DNA from: Candidatus Binataceae bacterium
GTDB taxonomy: Bacteria; Desulfobacterota; Binatia; Binatales; Binataceae
DNA: 5,253 nucleotides
NCBI GenBank assembly: GCA_030042765.1
Contig: JASHZA010000340.1
Span: forward strand, 1 to 5,253
Reading direction: 5' to 3'
Within the stretch, counting starts at the first letter, position 1, and each line of letters opens with the position of its first letter. Below, piece by piece: positions 1 through 5,118 of the stretch. The notes beneath the pieces are model-generated. The model saw nothing but the letters and a program-made list of their open reading frames with translations. It did no database searches and was not told the DNA's origin. The position numbers and the translations under genes were made by a program.

Positions 1-80
1 ACCGCACGACGTGTGCCATCATCAAAGGCTCGGCTGTCGATGCTGATTAACGCGGCAGGGAATAGTGATGGGTGTGACGG

Positions 81-500
81 ATGAAAGTAAAGTGCCGAAG
101 AATCCTGTGTCCAATCGACTTCGACCGAATTTCAATTCCGGCAATCGAATTCGCTCGAGAACTCGCGAGGCGAAATGATGCGCTCATATACCTGCTATCA
201 GTCGTGCCCAAGGAACGGACGCGACTGAAGACCGAGCTGGAGCAAGTCGCGCACGACAGTCTTCGTGCGGTTGCCCGCAAATGGCTCGAGCCAAAAATAC
301 CGCATCGAATCGTCGTTCGCACAGGTCAACCGGCAAAGGCCGTGGTCAAAGCCGAGGCGGAATTCAAAGCCGACCTGGTAGTGATGGCTACGCACGGGCG
401 CACGGGCAGGAGTCTTGCCCGTCTCGGCAGCGTAACCGACGAGGTCGTGCGGTGTTCAACCTGTCCGGTCCTGACGCTCAGGCCGAGTGGACATGAGTGA
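81..500 (+). CDS. Universal stress protein, UspA family, single domain
   Basis: This 139-aa protein is a complete single Usp domain, the usual length for the family. The N-terminal beta strand and nucleotide loop are visible as RRILCPIDFD (residues 6-15), with Asp13 at the conserved adenine-contacting position. Near the C-terminus ATHGRTG...LGSV (103-118) matches the ATP-binding pattern G-x2-G-x9-G-S/T except that the first Gly is Ala103, a common variant. CSTCPVLTLR (125-134) is the typical last strand. From family knowledge it is a cytosolic, probably ATP-binding, dimeric stress-response protein; its target is not predictable. ATG81 is the first possible start in frame, because TGA lies in frame at 75-77, and it sits right before the first strand. 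Only a weak GGG precedes it at an acceptable distance. It converges on the monooxygenase gene with 6 bp between stops. Family assignment is secure; the specific role is unknown. Confidence 0.93.
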   Translation: MKVKCRRILCPIDFDRISIPAIEFARELARRNDALIYLLSVVPKERTRLKTELEQVAHDSLRAVARKWLEPKIPHRIVVRTGQPAKAVVKAEAEFKADLVVMATHGRTGRSLARLGSVTDEVVRCSTCPVLTLRPSGHE

Positions 501-506
501 GTCGCT

Positions 507-1475
507 TCATGGCAGCCTGGGCAGGACCCTGTCGGTAAACGACAGAAAGGTTTCGTGGCTGAGCGGGGCGCCGATCAAATAGTCCAGATGGATTTCCTCG
601 CGCAGGCGGCTAATCTCGTCGGCAACGCGCTCCGCCGTCCCGTGGATGACCACTGAGTCGACATAGCGCTCGACCGGGTCTCGGCCGTCCGCGAATCGTT
701 TCGGATCGACATAAGTTTTGAGCAACCATTTCGCGCCCTCGCCCGCGACCTGGGCCGCCTCGCGATCGGTGGAGGCAATTGCCAGCAGCCGGGCTATCGG
801 GATCTCGCGCCCTTCGATCGAAAAGCCATTGGCCCGGAGCTGTTCCCGATAGAACTCCCATTGCTGACCCGTTTCCTGATGGTTGGCGTGGGGCCCCATA
901 AGTACTGAGTGTCCCATCGACGCGGCCCACTGAAGGGCTTCCAGTGATCCGGCCGCCATCCATACTGGAGGACAAGGTTTCTGGAGCGGCTTCGGCAGCA
1001 CTTCAACGTCATCAAACGAGAAAAACTTCCCATGATAAGTCAGACGGTCGCTGGTCCACGCACGCATCACAATGTCGACGGCCTCATGGAACCGAGCCTG
1101 GCTTTCTTCCATCGGCACGGCGAAGGTACGGAATTCGCGGTTGTCGAAGCCGCGTCCGGCTCCCCAATTGACCCGGCCGCCGGAAAGGATATCAAGTAGC
1201 GCGATTTCCTCGGCCAGGCGCAAGGGATGGTAAAACGCAGCGAGCGTGACGCCTGTGCCGATCCGAATTTTTTTGGTACGCGCCGCGGCGAATGCGCCCA
1301 TTACAGGGATCGAGGGGCATACGCTGTAGTCGCTGAAATGGTGCTCGGTAAGCCAGACCGCGTCGTAACCGCTTCGATCCATAATCTCGATGCGCTGGAG
1401 GGCACGCGCGTAAACCGTTTCCAACGCCTGGCGGCGCTCCGGCCAACTGAAAAACTGCAGAATTCCGAATTTCAC
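507..1475 (-). CDS. LLM-class flavin-dependent monooxygenase (bacterial luciferase-like)
   Basis: This 322-aa protein is a luciferase-like TIM-barrel monooxygenase, a family that uses reduced flavin (FMNH2 or F420H2) and often O2 to oxidise small organic substrates. Visible hallmarks are WLTEHHF (41-47), equivalent to the EHHF motif of LuxA with its active-site histidine, the strand RIGTGVTLAAFYHPLR (71-86), and the barrel segment LLDILSGGRVNWGAGRG (93-109). PVWMAAGS (170-177) is the usual later strand. Length is typical and both ends are intact. The start is GTG at 1475, supported by AGAGGA (plus-strand 1483-1488) 7 nt upstream; an ATG at 1480 is out of frame and ends after two codons. The gene lies 34 bp downstream of the alpha-hydroxy-acid dehydrogenase on the same strand, so the two are probably one transcript. 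The cofactor (FMN or F420) and the substrate cannot be read from the motifs. Confidence 0.9.
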   Translation of the reverse strand: MKFGILQFFSWPERRQALETVYARALQRIEIMDRSGYDAVWLTEHHFSDYSVCPSIPVMGAFAAARTKKIRIGTGVTLAAFYHPLRLAEEIALLDILSGGRVNWGAGRGFDNREFRTFAVPMEESQARFHEAVDIVMRAWTSDRLTYHGKFFSFDDVEVLPKPLQKPCPPVWMAAGSLEALQWAASMGHSVLMGPHANHQETGQQWEFYREQLRANGFSIEGREIPIARLLAIASTDREAAQVAGEGAKWLLKTYVDPKRFADGRDPVERYVDSVVIHGTAERVADEISRLREEIHLDYLIGAPLSHETFLSFTDRVLPRLP

Positions 1476-1482
1476 TTCATGT

Positions 1483-1488
1483 TCCTCT
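1483..1488 (-). promoter_or_regulatory. Ribosome-binding site of the LLM monooxygenase
   Basis: Read on the minus strand this is AGAGGA, separated by 7 nt from the GTG codon at 1475. It decides the start in favour of GTG over the nearby ATG at 1480, which opens onto an immediate TGA. Confidence 0.75.
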
Positions 1489-1509
1489 ACGCAGCGGCCC
1501 TCTCTGCTC

Positions 1510-2670
1510 TCATGCGGGAGTGCCGTCCGGCGTCAGCAGAAAGCTGCGGTCAAGCTGTGCAAGGTTAGGACATCCGATCTGACCCATCACAAGATCGATT
1601 TCGTTGCGAAGAATCTTGATCGCCTTGCGAACGCCGACAGGTCCAGCCGCCGCCGCGCCATACAGAGTCGCCCGGCCAACGAAGACGAACCGCGCCCCGA
1701 GCGCCAACGCCACGAGAATGTCGGCGCCGCGCCTCACGCCGCTATCCAACATGAGTACGATCCTGTCGCCGACTGCGGCGTGAATCGCCGGCAGAACCTC
1801 GAGCGGAGCAGGAGCCTGATCAAGTTGCCTTCCCCCATGATTCGAAATGATTAGGCCGTCGACACCCGCCTCAGCGGCGCGAAGCGCGTCATCGCGATGC
1901 ATAATCCCTTTGACCACCAAGTGGCGTGGCCAGAGGCGTCGAAAGGTCTCGAGGTCGCGCCACGTCATGGTGGCAGGAGTCTGCGACGACATAAAGCGGG
2001 CAACGCCGGTGGAGTCCGCCTCGGGAGGGGCATAGGACGCCCAATTCTCGAAGCGAGGCTTGCCGTGCCGCAGATAATCTGCGACCCAGGCTGGATGCAT
2101 AAGCGCTTCCGCGATCGTCGAAAATTTAAACGTAACGGACAGCCCGAAGCCGTTGCGCATATTGCGCTCGCGTTTTGACGATACCGGCACGTCCACCGTC
2201 ACCACCAGGGTACTGAACCCGGCGTCTCGAGCCCGGCGTACGAGGTCTTCGGTAATCTTGGGGTCGCGTGCGGTGTAAAGTTGGTACCATGTATGCTTTG
2301 GAGCAATCCGGGCGGCCGCCTCTATCGAAGCAGTAGCGCTACCCGACATCACGAAGGGGATATCCGCGGCAGCGGCCGCCTCCGCCAGTATGAGATCAGC
2401 ACCCGGACGAAATAGAGCGGCCAGACCCGTCGGCGAGATACCGAACGGGCTGGCGTAGGTACGATCGAACAGCTTAGCGGATTGGTCGCGCTGCGAAATA
2501 TCGACCATATAGCGTGGAACCAGCCGGTGTCGCGCGAAGCTGTTCTCGTTTCGACCCAGGCAACGTTCGTCTTCGACGCCGCCCTCGATAAAGTCGAACG
2601 CGATCTTCGGCAGGTGCCGTTTGGCTATTCGTCGCAGGTCCTCGATGTTCACGGCATCAGCGATTTTCAT
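1510..2670 (-). CDS. FMN-dependent alpha-hydroxy-acid dehydrogenase, mandelate/lactate dehydrogenase-like
   Basis: This 386-aa TIM-barrel flavoenzyme oxidises an L-2-hydroxy acid to the 2-oxo acid. Active-site motifs are in order: PTGLAALFRP (80-89, FMN contact), YQLY (129-132), TVDVPVSSKR (158-167) with Asp160 and Arg167, VVKG with Lys254, the family signature SNHGGRQ (276-282) with base His278 and substrate Arg281, LDSGVRRG (308-315) and GRATLYG (332-338, phosphate binding). The motifs and the C-terminal QIGCP segment resemble Pseudomonas MdlB more than plant glycolate oxidase. In that branch electrons usually go to the respiratory chain, but the acceptor here is inferred. The substrate-binding Tyr near the N-terminus (Tyr24 of glycolate oxidase) is Phe27. 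The frame stays open upstream to 2799, but ATG2670 matches the family N-terminus and has a weak AAAGG 10 nt upstream. It is the first gene of a two-gene unit. Confidence 0.9.
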   Translation of the reverse strand: MKIADAVNIEDLRRIAKRHLPKIAFDFIEGGVEDERCLGRNENSFARHRLVPRYMVDISQRDQSAKLFDRTYASPFGISPTGLAALFRPGADLILAEAAAAADIPFVMSGSATASIEAAARIAPKHTWYQLYTARDPKITEDLVRRARDAGFSTLVVTVDVPVSSKRERNMRNGFGLSVTFKFSTIAEALMHPAWVADYLRHGKPRFENWASYAPPEADSTGVARFMSSQTPATMTWRDLETFRRLWPRHLVVKGIMHRDDALRAAEAGVDGLIISNHGGRQLDQAPAPLEVLPAIHAAVGDRIVLMLDSGVRRGADILVALALGARFVFVGRATLYGAAAAGPVGVRKAIKILRNEIDLVMGQIGCPNLAQLDRSFLLTPDGTPA

Positions 2671-2719
2671 CTTGCTCGAGCCTTTCAAACGCCGCCCAGA
2701 CGGTGACGTTCTTCCTTCA

Positions 2720-2747
2720 TTGACACTTTTTCCAGTCATTCTACAAA
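2720..2747 (+). promoter_or_regulatory. Possible sigma-70-type promoter pointing right
   Basis: A perfect -35 hexamer TTGACA (2720-2725) is followed after 16 nt by TACAAA (2742-2747), a 4/6 match to the -10 consensus. It would give a leader of about 200 nt before the gene at 2955. It overlaps an imperfect dyad, ATTGAC-N10-GTCATT (2719-2740). This could supply basal transcription alongside the sigma-54 site, or be chance. Confidence 0.25.
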
Positions 2748-2851
2748 GGGAGGCAACGATCCGGGGGCTGACCCCATGCCGCGATGCAGATACTGCCAAC
2801 CGGCGGACTATACGGCGCAGGCGGCACTTACACCTTAAAATGACAGGCGAG

Positions 2852-2886
2852 CAACAGCGGCGGGGTTTTCAACGGCTCCGCTGCTG
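2852..2886. repeat. Imperfect inverted repeat upstream of the sigma-54 promoter
   Basis: CAACAGCGG (2852-2860) and CCGCTGCTG (2878-2886) pair in 8 of 9 positions around a 17-nt spacer. No T-tract follows on either strand, so it does not look like a terminator. Its centre is about 62 bp upstream of the predicted sigma-54 start site. That would suit an activator or repressor site, though it is closer than most enhancer sites. Confidence 0.35.
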
Positions 2887-2903
2887 GGTTCGGATGGAGC
2901 TTA

Positions 2904-2920
2904 TTGGCTCGCTCTTTGCG
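2904..2920 (+). promoter_or_regulatory. Sigma-54 (RpoN) -24/-12 promoter
   Basis: The segment TTGGCTCGCTCTTTGCG matches the sigma-54 consensus YTGGCACG-N4-TTGCW at all but two specified positions (T for A in the -24 element, G for W at the end). The invariant GG (2906-2907) and GC (2918-2919) are separated by exactly 10 nt. Counting GC as -13/-12 puts the transcript start near 2931. That is 24 nt before the GTG start at 2955, with the AGGAG ribosome site between. Position, orientation and spacing all agree, which a chance match would not need to do. Such promoters need an AAA+ enhancer-binding activator, and none is encoded in this window. Confidence 0.68.
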
Positions 2921-2943
2921 TTAGGTCCACCTGGAGTTCCGCC

Positions 2944-2948
2944 AGGAG
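2944..2948 (+). promoter_or_regulatory. Ribosome-binding site of the 157-aa gene
   Basis: AGGAG lies 6 nt before the GTG codon at 2955, close to ideal. It is the main reason for choosing this start over the internal Met codons at residues 7, 22 and 56. Confidence 0.8.
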
Positions 2949-2954
2949 TAGGCC

Positions 2955-3428
2955 GTGAAAATCAGGCTCGAAATGACACGTTTGGGATGGCGACGACTCG
3001 CCCGCATAATCGCCAGGATGGTCAGGACTAAGGCCCTCGTCGCTGGGGCAAGGACGGGCCTGGCTCGCGCCGGCGAGGCAGCACATGAAGAAGGTCCTTC
3101 GATTTTCGAGCCCGAGGTGATGTTGCCCCGTCAATACAACGAAGCATTCCGGCGCAAGCATGTGCTCGAAGCTGAGAAGGCCCTGATGTTCGCGGTGCTC
3201 GAGGATGCTGTCGAGAGTTACCGGAGGTATTTCAAGTCCTCCAGCAAAAGCGGTCAAAACCGGTTTCGCGAGGCTGAGGAATGGATCGATCGCCACGACA
3301 AGCTGTGGCTTTTCTCGTTCGATAACGTCTGTGAAGCCCTCGATATTGACCCGGAATATATGCGCCGCGGCCTCCACGAATGGAAGCAAAAGCAATTAGA
3401 CAAACCGGAGCGAGTCAACGCGCCCTGA
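2955..3428 (+). CDS. Conserved-looking hypothetical protein, possible helix-turn-helix C-terminus
   Basis: I do not recognise a named family for this 157-aa protein. Residues 1-45 are basic and poor in acidic residues, with no signal peptide or membrane segment. Residues 56-93 (MLPRQYNEAF... through LMFAVLEDAVESYRRYF) look like one or two amphipathic helices. Residues 106-146 form a dense block: EAEEWIDRHD, then WLFSFDNVCEALDIDP, then EYMRRGLHEWK. The pattern FDNVCEALDI-DPE-YMRRGL resembles a helix-turn-helix, so nucleic-acid binding is plausible but unproven. The start is GTG2955 with AGGAG 6 nt upstream; translation ends in TGA 3426-3428. A sigma-54-type promoter lies directly upstream and rtcB follows 160 bp downstream on the same strand, so a part in regulated RNA repair or stress response is inferred from context only. 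It is not archease: length is similar but the archease motifs are absent. It is very likely a real gene. Confidence 0.8.
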   Translation: MKIRLEMTRLGWRRLARIIARMVRTKALVAGARTGLARAGEAAHEEGPSIFEPEVMLPRQYNEAFRRKHVLEAEKALMFAVLEDAVESYRRYFKSSSKSGQNRFREAEEWIDRHDKLWLFSFDNVCEALDIDPEYMRRGLHEWKQKQLDKPERVNAP

Positions 3429-3513
3429 TCCTGAACGTCAAAATGGAGCGATTAGCACCATGAGCTGGCTCCGAATGCTGCATCGGGATCTTCACGCTAG
3501 TTCATCCGGCTAT

Positions 3514-3556
3514 CCAGATCGGGAAGGCGTCTTTCGGCAACGACGGCACGATCTGG
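3514..3556. repeat. Perfect 8-bp inverted repeat in the rtcB leader region
   Basis: CCAGATCG (3514-3521) and CGATCTGG (3549-3556) are perfect complements around 27 nt. Inside, CGTC (3528-3531) can pair with GACG (3542-3545), giving a two-tier hairpin with internal loops and a 10-nt apical loop. It ends 32 nt before the rtcB start. No T-tract follows, so it is not an intrinsic terminator. It could be a protein-binding dyad or an RNA leader structure. The remaining bases of the 160-bp gap (3429-3588) show a 33-codon open frame from ATG3460 with no homology I recognise, and no tRNA. Confidence 0.4.
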
Positions 3557-3588
3557 CGTAGAGAACGCAAAAGAGCAATTCAAATCCT

Positions 3589-5025
3589 GTGGAATTCGTC
3601 AAAATCCATGACTATTTGTGGGAAATTCCCAGGCATGGAGCGATGCTGGTGCCGGGGCGAGTCTACGCCAGCGCCCGGATGATGGACGAGTTGCGCGACG
3701 ATCCGGCCCTCACGCAGGTGGCCAACGTGGCCTGCCTTCCCGGGATTGTCGGCTACTCGCTTGCAATGCCCGACATCCATTGGGGGTACGGATTCCCAAT
3801 CGGTGGCGTGGCCGCTATGGACGCGCATTCGGGTGTCATCTCACCGGGCGGAGTCGGCTATGACATCAATTGCGGCGTCCGCCTCATAGGGACCAACCTG
3901 CAATATGGCGAAATTGCTGGAAAAGTCGATCGGCTGGCCGACGCGCTGTTCCATGCGATCCCTGCCGGCGTCGGCTCGCATGGCGCCATACCGGGACTTT
4001 CGGTTGATGAACTCCGACACCTCGTCGTCGAGGGCGCAGGCTGGGCGCTACGCAATGGCTACGCGACGGCGGAGGATCTCGAACACACGGAGGAGAGCGG
4101 ATGCCTGGCGGGAGCACAGCCCGATCGGGTCAGTGAATTTGCTTTCAACCGGGGCCGCAAGCAGATTGGGACGTTGGGATCAGGAAACCATTTTCTCGAA
4201 GTCAGCAGGGTCGACCAGGTTTACGACACGAAGGCCGCAGGCTCGCTCGGCCTGGAACCCGGGCAAGTTACCGTCCTTATCCATTCGGGCTCGCGCGGAT
4301 TGGGCCATCAGACCTGCGACGATTATCTGAGGCTGATCGGTCAGGTGATGGCCAAGTACGAGATTCGGCTTCCCGACCGCCAGCTCGCCGCCGTGCCCAT
4401 CGCGTCGCCCGAGGGACAGGCGTACCTCGGCGCGATGGCCGCAGCCGCGAATTTCGCGTGGTGCAACCGCCAGGTGATGATGCACCTTACGCGGCAGGCC
4501 TTCATGGAAACACTCGGAGTGAGTCAGCGCGAGCTTGGTTTTTCGCTGGTCTACGACGTCTGCCACAACATCGCGAAATTCGAAGAGCACGTCATCGACG
4601 GAGAAAAGCGTCTCGTCTGCGTTCATCGCAAGGGTGCGACCCGCGCGTTCGGCCCCGGCCATCCGGCGCTGCCGCCAGCACTGCGTCCGATCGGACAGCC
4701 GGTGCTGATTCCTGGCGACATGGGACGTTACTCCTTCGTCCTGATTGGCCGCGAAGCCGCGATGCGCGAGACCTTCGGGTCGTCCTGCCATGGCGCCGGC
4801 CGCGTTATGAGCCGCGCCCAGGCGAAACGCGAGGCGCGAGGACGCGATCTCTATAGCGAGCTTGCCGCGCTGGGCGTGACCGTCCGCGCCCAGAGCCGCG
4901 CCGGCGTCGCCGAGGAGATGCCGCAGGCGTACAAGGACGTCGCTGACGTCGTCGATGTGATGGAAGCTGCGGGAGTGACGCAGCGGGTCGCCAAGCTCAG
5001 GCCCTTCGCCGTAATCAAGGGTTGA
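3589..5025 (+). CDS. rtcB: RNA-splicing/repair ligase RtcB
   Basis: This 478-aa RtcB joins RNA 2',3'-cyclic phosphate or 3'-phosphate ends to 5'-OH ends, using GTP and Mn2+ through a guanylylated histidine. The catalytic set is complete by comparison with Pyrococcus horikoshii RtcB (Ph numbering in brackets): Asp92 and Cys95 in GYDINCG (95, 98), Asn200-His201 in GSGNHFLEV (202-203), His232 in IHSGSRG (234), His326 in VCHN (329), the guanylylated His401 in SCHGAGR (404), and Lys477 in VIKG (480). Length is near the archaeal form (481) and longer than E. coli RtcB (408). HRKGATRAFGPG (346-357) is also typical. GTG3589 is the only plausible start: an in-frame TAG lies at 3559-3561 and the N-terminus KIHDYLWEIPRHG fits the family. 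No clear ribosome site precedes it. It follows the 157-aa gene by 160 bp, and no archease or rtcA is adjacent within the window. Confidence 0.97.
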   Translation: MEFVKIHDYLWEIPRHGAMLVPGRVYASARMMDELRDDPALTQVANVACLPGIVGYSLAMPDIHWGYGFPIGGVAAMDAHSGVISPGGVGYDINCGVRLIGTNLQYGEIAGKVDRLADALFHAIPAGVGSHGAIPGLSVDELRHLVVEGAGWALRNGYATAEDLEHTEESGCLAGAQPDRVSEFAFNRGRKQIGTLGSGNHFLEVSRVDQVYDTKAAGSLGLEPGQVTVLIHSGSRGLGHQTCDDYLRLIGQVMAKYEIRLPDRQLAAVPIASPEGQAYLGAMAAAANFAWCNRQVMMHLTRQAFMETLGVSQRELGFSLVYDVCHNIAKFEEHVIDGEKRLVCVHRKGATRAFGPGHPALPPALRPIGQPVLIPGDMGRYSFVLIGREAAMRETFGSSCHGAGRVMSRAQAKREARGRDLYSELAALGVTVRAQSRAGVAEEMPQAYKDVADVVDVMEAAGVTQRVAKLRPFAVIKG

Positions 5026-5051
5026 ATACTCACGCCGTTCCGATTCCCGGC

Positions 5052-5087
5052 AAAAAAATCGGGGCAGCGCCTTCAGGCCGCCCCGAT
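5052..5087 (-). terminator. Intrinsic terminator for the minus-strand amidohydrolase gene
   Basis: An 8-bp perfect stem, ATCGGGGC (5058-5065) with GCCCCGAT (5080-5087), encloses a loop that can form a smaller GCC/GGC hairpin. On the minus strand the stem is followed by seven T residues (plus-strand A's at 5052-5058), the classic rho-independent layout. It starts 31 bp past the stop codon of the right-hand gene. On the plus strand the same hairpin, 32 bp after the rtcB stop, has no T-tract, so it would stop rtcB transcripts poorly if at all. Confidence 0.85.
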
Positions 5088-5118
5088 CACGTCACAACCC
5101 TAAAGACCGGCGATTCGC

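Noticed and set aside
1..80. End of an upstream gene at the left edge
   Set aside because: Two plus-strand frames are open from the edge to stops at 48-50 and 82-84, but 15-27 residues give no recognisable motif, so no call is made.
1227..1568. 113-codon plus-strand open frame
   Set aside because: It is antisense to the monooxygenase N-terminus and the dehydrogenase C-terminus, with no motif.
2671..2799. 43-residue N-terminal extension of the alpha-hydroxy-acid dehydrogenase
   Set aside because: The family N-terminus aligns from Met at 2670. The upstream part has no homology I recognise and ATG2739 has no ribosome site; it would also cover regulatory-looking sequence.
2621..3031. 136-codon open frame on the plus strand across the divergent region
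   Set aside because: It overlaps the start of the alpha-hydroxy-acid dehydrogenase antisense and runs out of frame into the 157-aa gene; the protein is basic, low in recognisable structure and lacks a motif.
3553..3569. Second sigma-54-like element (CTGGC...GCA) before rtcB
   Set aside because: It keeps GG-N10-GC but misses most other consensus bases, including the TT before GC. The implied leader would be only about 9 nt with no ribosome site.
3429..3588. tRNA, Y RNA-like or other structured RNA gene in the rtcB leader
   Set aside because: Some rtcB loci carry such RNAs, but I see no T-loop-like motif or cloverleaf here, only the 8-bp inverted repeat. A covariance-model search would settle it.
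4180..4791. 203-codon open frame on the minus strand
   Set aside because: It lies wholly antisense to rtcB, whose protein is fully conserved; the product shows no family motif and the frame is expected from GC-rich codon bias.
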